Of a stretch of 64,000 bases of DNA, positions 56,340-64,000 are shown one piece after another. A model generated the notes under the pieces. It searched no databases, had not been told where the DNA came from, and saw only the letters and a list, made by a program, of their open reading frames with translations. The position numbers were made by a program, and so were the translations under genes. Position 1 is the stretch's first letter, and the number at the start of each line of letters is the position of its first letter. This stretch comes from Streptomyces albogriseolus (GTDB lineage: Bacteria > Actinomycetota > Actinomycetes > Streptomycetales > Streptomycetaceae), in the NCBI GenBank assembly GCA_014650475.1, contig BMVA01000009.1:248001-312000 (forward strand), in the 5' to 3' direction.

Positions 56340-56959
56340 ACGCGGTCGGCCGCCCCGGCCTTGTCCTCGGCTTCGTCCTTCTCGGCCGGCTCTTCGGCGC
56401 CGTCGTCGAAGTACGCGTCGAGGACCTTGTCCAGGGCGGCGTCCCACTCGGCGAACCGTCGGCGTGAGTCGGCCTCGATCTCGAGGGGGTACCAACGCCG
56501 GTCGGGGGTGTGGACGGTGACGGTGTACCGCTTGCCGAAGCGGGCCGTCTCCGTCTCCACCGCGCCGATCTCGTCCCAGCGGAACTCGCACTCCTGGTCG
56601 TCCAGCCTCAGCCGCACGCCGCGGTGGTCGGCGACGAGCGCGGCCCGTCGGTCGGACGCCTCGAAGACGGGCCCGTCGGGGGCGGGTTCCGGCTCGTCGT
56701 CGTCCCCGGACTCCCCGGCTGCCGCCACGGCCTCGGCGGCCGGGGAGTCACCCGGCTCCTCCGACTCCTCGGCCTCCGGGGCGGCTTCCGTCGCGGCGTC
56801 CGCGACCGTCCCGTCCTCGTCCGCGCCGGGCGCGTCCTTCGTGTCCTTCGCGTCCTCCTCGCGGCCGGTCGCGGGCGCGGTGAGCCCGGGGATGAAGGCC
56901 GGGTCGAACCCGGCGCCCTCCAGGGGCTTGCTGCTGCTCGAACCTATGCGCTGCTCCAC
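56336..56959 (-). CDS. Acidic-linker protein of unknown function
   Basis: A 207-residue protein. Residues 1-30 and a long Glu/Ala/Asp-rich disordered segment (~30-95) precede a compact domain at ~98-185 ([24 protein letters not shown] ... [19 protein letters not shown] ... [20 protein letters not shown]) that looks PH-like; an acidic tail follows. It is cytoplasmic, with no recognised function. Its TAG stop overlaps the carboxypeptidase stop within a single CTAG. Confidence 0.8.
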   Translation of the reverse strand: MEQRIGSSSSKPLEGAGFDPAFIPGLTAPATGREEDAKDTKDAPGADEDGTVADAATEAAPEAEESEEPGDSPAAEAVAAAGESGDDDEPEPAPDGPVFEASDRRAALVADHRGVRLRLDDQECEFRWDEIGAVETETARFGKRYTVTVHTPDRRWYPLEIEADSRRRFAEWDAALDKVLDAYFDDGAEEPAEKDEAEDKAGAADRV

Positions 56960-57060
56960 ACCGCAGGAGTATGGTCGACGAACCTGTGCGCGTCACAGCC
57001 AGCCCCGACTTCGTTATCAGACGCCTACACGGGCGCCACCCCTCACCGCGCCCGCCGGGC

Positions 57061-58548
57061 TCACACCACCAGGCTCAGCGCCGCCGCGACGGCGAACCCG
57101 GCGACGGACAGCACGCTCTCGAGCACCGTCCACGTCTTGAGCGTGTCCCGTTCGCTGATGCCGAAGTACTTGGCGACCATCCAGAACCCGCCGTCGTTGA
57201 CGTGCGAGGCGAAGATGGAGCCCGCCGAGATGGCCATGATGACGAGCGCCACGAACGCCTGCGAGTGGTCGCCTTCGGACAGCAGCGGCGCCACGATGCC
57301 GGCGGTCGTCACGATCGCCACCGTCGCCGAGCCCTGCGCGACCCGCAGCACCACGGAGATCAGGTACGACAGCACGATCACCGGCAGGCCGACGTCGTTG
57401 AAGGTGTCGGACAGCGCCTGGGCGACCCCGCTGCCCTTGAGGACGGCGCCGAAGACGCCGCCCGCGCCGACCACCAGCAGGATGTTGCCGACCGGCTTGA
57501 GGGACGACGTGGACACGGTCTCCAGGGACTTGCGGGACCAGCCGCGCCGGATGCCGAGCAGGTAGTACGCGAGGAACAGGGCGAGGGTGAGCGCCACAAA
57601 CGGGTGGCCGAAGAACTCGATGACCGAGCGCAGGGTGGACTCGTCCAGCGCGATGGAGGAGAAGGTCGCCGCGAGGATGAGCAGGAGCGGCGTGCCGATG
57701 ATGCCGAGGACCGTGCCGAGCGGCACCGGCGTCTCGCGCGGCTGCACGCCCGACGCGCGCTGTTCGGCGGCGACGGCGTCCTTGGCCTCCTGCGCGGCCT
57801 CCACCATGTCCTGCGGCACGGCGACGAAGATGCGCTTGCCGATCCAGGCGGAGTAGACCCACGCGGCGACGACGGCGGGGAGGCCGCAGACGACGCCCAT
57901 GAGGATGACCCAGCCCAGGTCGACCTGGAGCAGTCCGGCGGCGGCCACCGGGCCGGGGTGCGGGGGCAGGAAGGCGTGGGTGACGGAGAGACCGGCGAGC
58001 AGCGGCAGGCAGTACAGCAGGATCGACTTGCCGGAGCTCTTGGCGGCCGCGTAGACGATCGGGGCGAGGACGAAGATGCCGACGTCGAAGAAGACGGGGA
58101 TGCCGAAGATGAGGCCGGTCAGGCCCATCGCGAGGGGCGCCCGCTTCTCGCCGAACAGTCCGAGCAGCCGGCCCGCCAGCACTTCGGCGCCGCCGCTGAC
58201 TTCGAGGATCGCGCCGAGCATGGTGCCCAGGCCGATGATGATCGCGACATGGCCGAGGATGCCGCCCATGCCGGACTCGATGGTGGACACCGCGTCCGAC
58301 CGCTGGACGGTGCCGAAGAGTTCGGTGACCGACAGGCCCGCGAGGAGGCCGACGGCTATGGAGACGCCGAGCAGCGCGACGAACGGCTGGAGGCGGACCT
58401 TGATGATCAGGAAGAGCAGCAGGGCGATGCCGACGGCGGCCACGGTGAGCAGGCCGGCGGTGCCGTCGATGAGGAGCAGCAGTCCTCCGGTGTGCGGTGG
58501 TGTCTCGGCGGGCGCGGAGGCGGCGAGCGGGAGGGACGGATGGGACAT
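57061..58548 (-). CDS. gntP: Gluconate:H+ symporter, GntP family
   Basis: A 495-residue permease with about 12-14 helices. GntP features include IGLGTMLGAILEVSGGAEVLA, LIFGIPVFFDVGIFVLAPIVYA, SVTHAFLPPHPGPVAAAGLL and GSATVAIVTTAGIVAPLL. The family imports gluconate and related sugar acids, and some members carry D-serine or other carboxylates. ATG 58546-58548 is preferred over ATG 58570. Last gene of the leftward cluster. Confidence 0.92.
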   Translation of the reverse strand: MSHPSLPLAASAPAETPPHTGGLLLLIDGTAGLLTVAAVGIALLLFLIIKVRLQPFVALLGVSIAVGLLAGLSVTELFGTVQRSDAVSTIESGMGGILGHVAIIIGLGTMLGAILEVSGGAEVLAGRLLGLFGEKRAPLAMGLTGLIFGIPVFFDVGIFVLAPIVYAAAKSSGKSILLYCLPLLAGLSVTHAFLPPHPGPVAAAGLLQVDLGWVILMGVVCGLPAVVAAWVYSAWIGKRIFVAVPQDMVEAAQEAKDAVAAEQRASGVQPRETPVPLGTVLGIIGTPLLLILAATFSSIALDESTLRSVIEFFGHPFVALTLALFLAYYLLGIRRGWSRKSLETVSTSSLKPVGNILLVVGAGGVFGAVLKGSGVAQALSDTFNDVGLPVIVLSYLISVVLRVAQGSATVAIVTTAGIVAPLLSEGDHSQAFVALVIMAISAGSIFASHVNDGGFWMVAKYFGISERDTLKTWTVLESVLSVAGFAVAAALSLVV

Positions 58549-58697
58549 CGGGGGTCCTCTGGGTAAGGGCATGGTCTCGGGGGGGGGCTGGGGGTCCCCC
58601 CAGAAGGCACAGCCGGGCAGGGGGGGATCGCGGCACGGCGTCCCGAGGTGCGGGGCGCCGTGCCGTGAGACGTGCGGCGTGAGGGTGGTGAAGGGGA

Positions 58698-59108
58698 TCA
58701 GCCGAGGACGGCGAGGGCGTCGATCTCGATGAGGAGGCCGGCGGGCAGACCGACGTAGACGGTCGTGCGGGCGGCGGGCGGCTGGGTGAGGCCCTGCTCC
58801 TCGAAGTAGGCGTTGTAGAGCTCGTTCATCTCGGCGAAGTGGCCGACGTCGGTGAGGTAGACGCGGATCATCATCACGTCGTCCCAGCTCGCGCCGCCCT
58901 CCTCGAGGATCGCCTTGACGTTGGCGAGGGTCTGGAGGGTCTGCTCGCGCAGGGTCGGACCGGCGGGCGTGGGGGCCTTGCCCTCCTCGTGCGGGAGGAA
59001 ACCCACCTGCCCGGCGACCTGGAGGATGCTGCCCTTGCGGACGCCGTGCGAGAACTTCGCGGGCGGGGTGGTGTGGGTCTTCGGGGTCAGCGCGACTTTC
59101 TCGGTCAT
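58698..59108 (-). CDS. RidA family imine deaminase
   Basis: A 136-residue member of the YjgF/YER057c/UK114 family, which hydrolyses reactive enamines/imines such as 2-aminoacrylate made by PLP-dependent dehydratases. GQVGFLPHEEG, TLANVKAILEEGGASWDDVMMIRVYLTD and the terminal PPAARTTVYVGLPAGLLIEIDALA carry the conserved Arg (AART) and Glu of the active site. It is in the same leftward run as the kinase and regulator and opposite a D-serine dehydratase-like gene. Confidence 0.9.
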   Translation of the reverse strand: MTEKVALTPKTHTTPPAKFSHGVRKGSILQVAGQVGFLPHEEGKAPTPAGPTLREQTLQTLANVKAILEEGGASWDDVMMIRVYLTDVGHFAEMNELYNAYFEEQGLTQPPAARTTVYVGLPAGLLIEIDALAVLG

Positions 59109-59121
59109 GCGGGGGATGTCC

Positions 59122-59880
59122 TTACGTCGGTTCTGCCGGGGTCCGGCCGGAGTACTCGCCGCTGATGGCGTCCGCCGTACGGCGCACCAGCGGGAGCAGG
59201 GTGAGGAGTTCGTCGGCGGTGACGACGACGTTCGGCGCGGAGACCGACATCGCGGCGACCACCCGGCCGTCGGCGCCGCGGATCGGCGCGGCGACGCAGT
59301 TGATGGACTCCTCGTGGCCGCCGAGGTCGGTGGCCCAGCCCTGTTCGCGCACCTTGGCCAGCTCCTGGAGGAACGCGGCCGCGTGGGGCGTCGAACGGGG
59401 CGTGTACATGGGGTAGTCGAGCTTCTCCGCCAGGGCGCGGCGCTCGGGTTCGGGCAGGTCGGCGAGGAGCAGCTTGGCCACGGCGGCGACGGTGATGGCG
59501 ACGGGCTTGCCGATGCGGGAGTACATCCGCACCGGGTAGCGGCTCTCCACCTTGTCGATGTAGAGGACCTCGTTCTCCTCGTACACGGCGAGGTGGACGG
59601 TGTGTCCGCACCTCTCGTTGAGGCGTACGAGGTGGGCGTGGGCGATCTCGCGCACGTCGAGGTTCTCCATCGCCTCCTGGGCGAGGGCGAAGAGGCGGGC
59701 GCCGAGGCGGTAGCGCTGGTCGGACTGGCGGTAGACCAGGCCGTGCTCGTGGAGGGTGCGCAGCAGGCGCAGGGCCGTGGACTTGTGCACGCCGAGGCGG
59801 TCGGCGACCTGGCCGAGGTCGGCGGGTCCCTCGGCGAGCAGCGGAAGGATGCTCAGGGCGCGGTCTACGGTCTGGCTCAT
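59122..59880 (-). CDS. IclR family transcriptional regulator
   Basis: A 252-residue regulator. Winged helix ~1-65 (VDRALSILPLLAEGPADLGQV, VHKSTALRLLRTLHEHGLV) and effector domain ~80-245 (GHTVHLAVYEENEVLYIDKVES, ISGEYSG end). It overlaps the kinase stop by 4 bp and precedes ridA by 13 bp. It probably controls both divergent units via the inverted repeat at 61167-61183. Confidence 0.93.
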   Translation of the reverse strand: MSQTVDRALSILPLLAEGPADLGQVADRLGVHKSTALRLLRTLHEHGLVYRQSDQRYRLGARLFALAQEAMENLDVREIAHAHLVRLNERCGHTVHLAVYEENEVLYIDKVESRYPVRMYSRIGKPVAITVAAVAKLLLADLPEPERRALAEKLDYPMYTPRSTPHAAAFLQELAKVREQGWATDLGGHEESINCVAAPIRGADGRVVAAMSVSAPNVVVTADELLTLLPLVRRTADAISGEYSGRTPAEPT

Positions 59881-61073
59881 GGGGTGCGTGCCTCCTCTGC
59901 GGCCTCTGCGTCGGCGTCTGTCCAGCCGGGGCCGAGTCGCAGTCTCCCCCACGCGGGGTCGTCGAGGGCGGCGAGGCGGTCGGCGAGGGGGCGGGGCGGG
60001 GGTGCTGCCAGGTCGCCGGGGGCGGTGAGGGTGGCGGCGGCGGCGAGGTGGCCGTGGCGCAGGCGTGCCGTCAGCGGCAGGCCGCGCAACGTTGCGGAGA
60101 GGAAGCCTGCCGCGAAGGCGTCGCCCGCGCCGGTTGTCGCGACTACGTCGACTTGCAGGGCGGGGGCCGTTGCGGCTGGGCGGGGGGTGTGGTCGCAGCC
60201 CGGCGATGGCGGGGTGCCGTCGCGCCCACCCTCCCCCACTCTCGGCTTCGCTCGAGCGGGGGGACCCCCATCGCCCCTGGGGGTCCCTCCCAGGCCCTTG
60301 AGGCACTGGGGGAGGCACGACTGCCCGCGGACAGCGGGGAGTGCTACAGCTCCCTGCGCGCCCTGCTTGACGACCACCAGGTCCGGTTCGGGCAGGGCCT
60401 CTCGAAGGGCGACCGGGCCGCCCGTGATGTCCCAGGCCTCCTCGGCCTCGTCCTCGCCCACGAAGACGACGTCCGCCCTGCGGGCCAGCTCCAGCAGCAC
60501 CTCCGGGCCGTACGCCTCCCCCCACAGTCCCGGGCGGTGGTTCACGTCGAAGGAGATCAACGGACGGTTCGGATGGGGGGCGGTCAGCTCCCGCATGAGG
60601 TCCAGGCAGCCGGAGGACAGGGCCGCCGTGATGCCCGACAGGTGCAGGACGCGGCCCGCGCGTACCGCGTCCAGGTCCACGTCGGCCGACGACATCGCCG
60701 ACGCCGCCGAGCCCGTCCGGTAGTAGGCGACTTCATGGGTGTCGCCCGCCCTGTCGCCGGCCGTGCGGAAGTAGACGCCGGTGGGGCGGTCCGGGTCGCG
60801 GCGGACGTACGACACGTCGACGCCGTACGCGCCGATCGTCTCGACGAGGTGGTCGCCGAAGCCGTCCGCGCCGACGCGGCTGACCCACCGGGTGGTGTGG
60901 CCGGCCGCCGCGAGCGCGCACGCCACGTTGGACTCCGCGCCGCCGATCGACCGGTGGAAGGCGGGGACGTCGGCGAGGCGGCCGGGAGAGGACGGCAGGA
61001 ACGTCACCATGGACTCGCCGAGCGCGACGACGTCCACGACGTCGGGGGCGTTGCCGGTTCCGGTGACGGTCAC
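59877..61073 (-). CDS. PfkB family sugar kinase with an in-frame repeat insertion
   Basis: A 398-residue kinase of the ribokinase/KdgK type, probably phosphorylating 2-keto-3-deoxygluconate or a similar sugar acid. Signature 1 IGGAESNVACALAAAG is near the N-terminus and signature 2 TTGAGDAFAAGFL at ~310-322 with the catalytic Asp. The strand VVVKQGAQGAVALPA should lead almost directly into VDVVATTGAGD; here about 59 residues (248-306) intervene, rich in Gly/Pro/Arg with three cysteines. GTG 61071-61073 follows GAGGAG. It may still fold with a surface loop, or be impaired. Confidence 0.88.
   Translation of the reverse strand: MTVTGTGNAPDVVDVVALGESMVTFLPSSPGRLADVPAFHRSIGGAESNVACALAAAGHTTRWVSRVGADGFGDHLVETIGAYGVDVSYVRRDPDRPTGVYFRTAGDRAGDTHEVAYYRTGSAASAMSSADVDLDAVRAGRVLHLSGITAALSSGCLDLMRELTAPHPNRPLISFDVNHRPGLWGEAYGPEVLLELARRADVVFVGEDEAEEAWDITGGPVALREALPEPDLVVVKQGAQGAVALPAVRGQSCLPQCLKGLGGTPRGDGGPPARAKPRVGEGGRDGTPPSPGCDHTPRPAATAPALQVDVVATTGAGDAFAAGFLSATLRGLPLTARLRHGHLAAAATLTAPGDLAAPPPRPLADRLAALDDPAWGRLRLGPGWTDADAEAAEEARTP
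60230..60315. repeat. 86-bp palindromic repeat inside the kinase gene
   Basis: Bounded by 9-bp inverted ends CCTCCCCCA (60230-60238) and TGGGGGAGG (60307-60315). Inside, GGGACCCCCA (60261-60270) and TGGGGGTCCC (60278-60287) form a perfect 10-bp stem, next to a CTCGGCTTCGCTCGAG stem-loop. Sequences of this type recur in Streptomyces genomes as small dispersed elements, as I recall. Confidence 0.75.
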
Positions 61074-61166
61074 GATGGCGGGGCTCCTCGTCGGGGCGGG
61101 GTGCGGTGTCCGTTGACCGCGTGTGGCGGAGATGTTAGACAGCGGTGAGCGATATACGCAATGAGT

Positions 61167-61183
61167 GTTGCAGTAAGTGCAAC
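61167..61183. promoter_or_regulatory. Candidate IclR operator
   Basis: GTTGCA-GTAAG-TGCAAC is a perfect 6-bp inverted repeat between the divergent kinase and deaminase genes. TTGCA-N5-TGCAA resembles operators known for IclR-family repressors. Confidence 0.55.
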
Positions 61184-61205
61184 GCTGCTGATCAGGGAGG
61201 CTTTG

Positions 61206-62471
61206 ATGGTCCTCGATGCTCTCGCCCGTCTCGCCGAGGAACGGGTCGGCCACCGCTTCAAGGGCCTCCCGCCGGACGCCGCGGACCTCACCGTGGGCGA
61301 GCTGGCCGCGCAGCGGCGGAACCTCTTCACGGACGGCTTCACCACTCCCGTGCTCGCGCTGTCCGCCGAGCGCCTGGAGCACAACCTGGCGGCGCTGGAT
61401 ACGTACGCCGAGCGGCACGGGCTGGCCTTCGCGCCGCACGGCAAGACCTCCATGGCGCCGCAGCTCTTCCACCGCCAGATCGAGCGGGGCGCGTGGGGCA
61501 TCACGCTGGCGGTGCCCCACCAGGTGCGCGTGGCACGGGAGTTCGGAATCCAGCGGATCTTCCTGGCGAACGAGCTGGTGGACACGGCCGCCCTGCGCTG
61601 GATCGCCGCCGAGCAGGACGCCGACCCGGCGTTCCGGTTCGTCTGCTACGTCGACTCCGTGCGCGGGGTGGAGCTGATGGACGCGGCGCTGGACGGGGCG
61701 TCCCGGCCGGTGGAGGTGGTGGTCGAGCTGGCCGCCGGCGAGGGCGCGCGCACGGGTGTGCGCACGGAGGCGGAGTGCGCGGCGGTCGCCGACGCGGTGG
61801 CGGCCGCGCGGACGCTGCGGCTGGCCGGGGTCGCCGGGTACGAGGGGGAGGTGCCGCGGGCGGACCCCGGGCGGGTGCGGGCCTGGCTGCGGCGGCTGGT
61901 GGCGCTGGCCGTGGACTTCGACAAGGCGGGGCGGTTCGCGGGGCTGGACGAGATCGTGGTGAGCGCGGGCGGCAGCGCCTGGTTCGACGCGGTGGCGGAC
62001 GTCTTCGCGGAGGTGCCGGAGCTGTCGGCGCCGGTGCTGAAGCTGCTGCGCTCCGGCGCGTACGTGTCGCACGACGACGGGCACTACGAGCGGCTGACCC
62101 CCTTCAACCGGGTGCCGGACGAAGGGGGTCTGGAGCCGGCGTTCCGGCTGTGGACGCAGGTGGTGTCGCGGCCGTCGGCGGAGCAGGCGTTCACCAACGC
62201 GGGCAAGCGGGACGCCGCGTACGACCTGGATCTGCCGGTGGCCCGGGTGGTGCGCCGGGACGGGGTGGAGCGGCCGGCCACGGGGATCGAGGTGACCGGT
62301 CTGTCCGACCAGCACGCGTGGCTGCGCACCTCTTCGGAGGCGGACCTGGAGGTGGGAGACTGGGTGGGCCTCGGTCTGTCGCACCCCTGCACGTCCTTCG
62401 ACAAGTGGGTGCTCATTCCCGTGGCGGAGGCGGACGGCACGGTCGTCGACTACATCCGTACCTTCTTCTAG
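61206..62471 (+). CDS. D-serine dehydratase-like PLP enzyme (amino acid deaminase)
   Basis: A 421-residue fold-type III PLP enzyme with an alanine racemase-like N-terminal barrel and a DSD1-type C-terminal domain. The PLP lysine is in FAPHGKTSMAP (~residue 80). The C-terminal SHPCTSFDKWVLIP contains the His-x-Cys zinc pair of eukaryotic-type D-serine dehydratase and D-threonine aldolase relatives. It should deaminate or cleave a D-hydroxyamino acid. ATG 61206 follows AGGGAGG; the frame open to 61161 crosses the operator. It is 11 bp before the D-aminoacylase gene. Confidence 0.85.
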   Translation: MVLDALARLAEERVGHRFKGLPPDAADLTVGELAAQRRNLFTDGFTTPVLALSAERLEHNLAALDTYAERHGLAFAPHGKTSMAPQLFHRQIERGAWGITLAVPHQVRVAREFGIQRIFLANELVDTAALRWIAAEQDADPAFRFVCYVDSVRGVELMDAALDGASRPVEVVVELAAGEGARTGVRTEAECAAVADAVAAARTLRLAGVAGYEGEVPRADPGRVRAWLRRLVALAVDFDKAGRFAGLDEIVVSAGGSAWFDAVADVFAEVPELSAPVLKLLRSGAYVSHDDGHYERLTPFNRVPDEGGLEPAFRLWTQVVSRPSAEQAFTNAGKRDAAYDLDLPVARVVRRDGVERPATGIEVTGLSDQHAWLRTSSEADLEVGDWVGLGLSHPCTSFDKWVLIPVAEADGTVVDYIRTFF

Positions 62472-62482
62472 GAGGCAGGACC

Positions 62483-64000
62483 GTGGAAGAGCTCGTCATC
62501 CGGGACGCGGACGTCGTCGACGGCTCCGGCGACCACGCGTACCGCGCGGACGTGGTGGTGGACGGCGGCCGCATCGTCTCCATCGTGAAGGAGGCGGCGG
62601 ACGCGGGCTGCCAGCGTCCGAAGGCGCGGCGCGAACTGGACGCGGAGGGGCTGGTGCTGGCCCCGGGCTTCATCGACATGCACGCGCACAGCGATCTGGC
62701 GCTGCTGCGCGACCCCGACCACAGCGCGAAGGCCGCGCAGGGCGTCACCCTCGAAGTGCTCGGCCAGGACGGGCTGTCGTACGCGCCGGTGGACGACCGG
62801 ACGCTGGGCGAGGTGCGGCGGGCGATCGCCGGGTGGAACGGCCCGGGCGACGACGTGGACGTCGACTGGCGGTCGGTGGGCGAGTACCTGGACCGGCTGG
62901 ACCGGGGCATCGCGGTGAACGCGGCGTATCTGATCCCGCAGGGCACCGTGCGCGCGCTCGCCGTCGGCTGGGAGGACCGGGAGGCGACCCCGGAAGAGCT
63001 GGACCGGATGCGGCAGTTGGTCGCGGAGGGCATGGAGCAGGGCGCGGTCGGCATGTCGTCGGGTCTGACGTACACGCCCGGCATGTACGCCCCGGACGCC
63101 GAACTGACAGAGCTGTGCCGGGTGGTGGCGTCGTACGGCGGCTACTACTGCCCGCACCACCGCTCCTACGGCGCCGGCGCGCTGGAGGCGTACGCGGAGA
63201 TGGTGGCGCTGACCCGGGAGGCGGGCTGCCCGCTGCATCTCGCGCACGCCACCATGAACTTCGGTGTGAACAAGGGCCGGGCGCCCGAGCTGCTGGCGCT
63301 GCTCGACGAGGCGCTGGACGCGGGCGCCGACATCACCCTCGACACCTATCCGTACACCCCCGGCTGCACGACCCTCGTGGCGCTGCTGCCGAGCTGGGCG
63401 AGCGAGGGCGGCCCGGAGGAGATCCTGCGGCGGCTCGCGGACGAGGCGACGGCGGAGCGGATCCGGCACGACCTGGAGGTCACCGGCTCGGACGGCTGCC
63501 ACGGCGTGCCGGTGGAGTGGGAGACGATCGAGATCTCCGGGGTGGGCGACCCGGCGCTGGACGAGTACGTGGGCCGTACGGTCCTTCAGGCGGCGCGGGC
63601 GCGCGGGGAGACCCCGTGGGCGGTCGCGCGGGAGCTGCTGCTGAAGGACCGGCTCGCCCCGACGATCCTCCAGCACGTGGGCCACGAGGAGAACGTACGG
63701 GCGATCATGCGCCACCGGGTGCACACGGGCGGCTCGGACGGCATCCTCCAGGGCGCCAAGCCGCACCCGCGGGCGTACGGGACGTTCCCCCGCTATCTGG
63801 GCCACTACGTGCGGGAGCTGGGGGTGCTGTCGCTGGAGGAGTGCGTGGCGCATCTGACGTCGCGCCCGGCGGCGCGGCTGCGGCTGCCGGACCGGGGGCT
63901 GGTCCGCGAGGGCTACAAGGCGGATCTGGTGCTGTTCGACCCGCGGACGGTGGACGCCGGTTCCACCTTCGCCGAACCCCGGACGCTGCCCACGGGCATC
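62483..64000 (+). CDS. N-acyl-D-amino-acid deacylase (D-aminoacylase), partial
   Basis: An amidohydrolase open to the right edge (506 codons visible, no stop). It removes the acyl group from N-acyl-D-amino acids. The metal motif GFIDMHAHSD has H67 and H69; MSSGLTYTPGMYA, HLAHATMNFGVNKG and HTGGSDGILQGAKPHPRAYGTFPRYLG (split here: SDGILQGAKPHPRAYG) are typical of D-aminoacylases. AADLVLFDP-like KADLVLFDPRTV near the end shows that only a short tail is missing. GTG 62483 follows AGGAGGCAGGA. Confidence 0.92.
   Translation, partial: MEELVIRDADVVDGSGDHAYRADVVVDGGRIVSIVKEAADAGCQRPKARRELDAEGLVLAPGFIDMHAHSDLALLRDPDHSAKAAQGVTLEVLGQDGLSYAPVDDRTLGEVRRAIAGWNGPGDDVDVDWRSVGEYLDRLDRGIAVNAAYLIPQGTVRALAVGWEDREATPEELDRMRQLVAEGMEQGAVGMSSGLTYTPGMYAPDAELTELCRVVASYGGYYCPHHRSYGAGALEAYAEMVALTREAGCPLHLAHATMNFGVNKGRAPELLALLDEALDAGADITLDTYPYTPGCTTLVALLPSWASEGGPEEILRRLADEATAERIRHDLEVTGSDGCHGVPVEWETIEISGVGDPALDEYVGRTVLQAARARGETPWAVARELLLKDRLAPTILQHVGHEENVRAIMRHRVHTGGSDGILQGAKPHPRAYGTFPRYLGHYVRELGVLSLEECVAHLTSRPAARLRLPDRGLVREGYKADLVLFDPRTVDAGSTFAEPRTLPTGI

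Noticed and set aside
59877-61073. Kinase as a frameshifted pseudogene
   Set aside because: The insertion keeps the frame and both PfkB signatures are intact, so it is recorded as a full-length gene with an unusual loop.
59877-62384. Single 835-residue fusion protein on the minus strand
   Set aside because: The first ~430 residues are antisense to the D-serine-dehydratase-like gene; the kinase begins at GTG 61073.

Overview
The window is high-GC DNA with near-saturated G/C third codon positions, frequent GTG and TTG starts, and genes typical of the genus Streptomyces: a WhiB-like Fe-S protein, class II fructose bisphosphatase, DUF1707/DUF4245/DUF6542 proteins, a secreted GH18 chitinase and the recurrent Streptomyces intergenic palindrome built on GCGCAGTTCCCCGCGCCCCT. 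Gene order over the first half resembles the conserved core of Streptomyces chromosomes as I remember it (ispH-xseA-xseB-glpX-wbl-fum-fumC-PBP-oxyR/ahpCD). No tRNA, rRNA, insertion sequence, phage gene or CRISPR array was seen.

1-16.7 kb is mostly housekeeping: ychF (cut by the left edge), polyphosphate glucokinase, ispH, xseAB, a nitroreductase, glpX, a WhiB-like gene, two unrelated fumarases (class I and class II) on either side of a secreted M28 aminopeptidase, a DUF402 protein, and a GAF-SpoIIE-HATPase phosphatase. 17-31.9 kb holds envelope, stress and efflux genes: a class A PBP with a Pro/Thr tail, an SPFH membrane protein coupled to a small probable ribbon-helix-helix protein, a PadR-ABC-FtsX cassette, the oxyR/ahpCD peroxide module, an AI-2E family permease, a secreted transglycosylase, PhoH and a cis-prenyl transferase. 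32-34.9 kb has a small membrane protein, a methyltransferase-like protein and an F420-type LLM oxidoreductase, with a striking leftward terminator inside a 570-bp non-coding stretch.

35-50.7 kb is the most distinctive part. A leftward array of four tandem paralogous lipoproteins, ending in a coupled secreted protein, uses a duplicated promoter/leader of which 44 bp is identical in two copies, plus TTG starts. Next to it a leftward run of 14 genes encodes a complete-looking Tad (Flp/type IVb) secretion machine: a Zn-ribbon protein, CpaB, a CpaE/TadZ-like ATPase, two TadE pseudopilins, CpaF ATPase, TadB, TadC, an embedded histidine kinase/LuxR-type regulator pair, the Flp pilin, a pseudopilin-like protein lacking Glu5, a lipoprotein and an OmpA-type peptidoglycan-binding protein. 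No prepilin peptidase gene is present, so that function must come from elsewhere. The lipoprotein array beside the Tad locus is the best candidate for an undescribed system.

51-56.9 kb has a chitinase with paired 10-bp promoter direct repeats of the DasR/chitin-control type, a DUF1877 protein, an Nramp-like transporter without the usual metal-site motifs, and a secreted M14 carboxypeptidase. 57-64 kb is a divergent catabolic cluster: leftward PfkB sugar kinase, IclR regulator, RidA and GntP permease; rightward a D-serine-dehydratase-like PLP enzyme and a D-aminoacylase (cut by the right edge). Its logic is uptake, deacylation and deamination of (N-acyl) D-amino acids with RidA clearing imines, alongside gluconate-type sugar-acid use. 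The kinase carries an in-frame insertion containing an 86-bp palindromic repeat.
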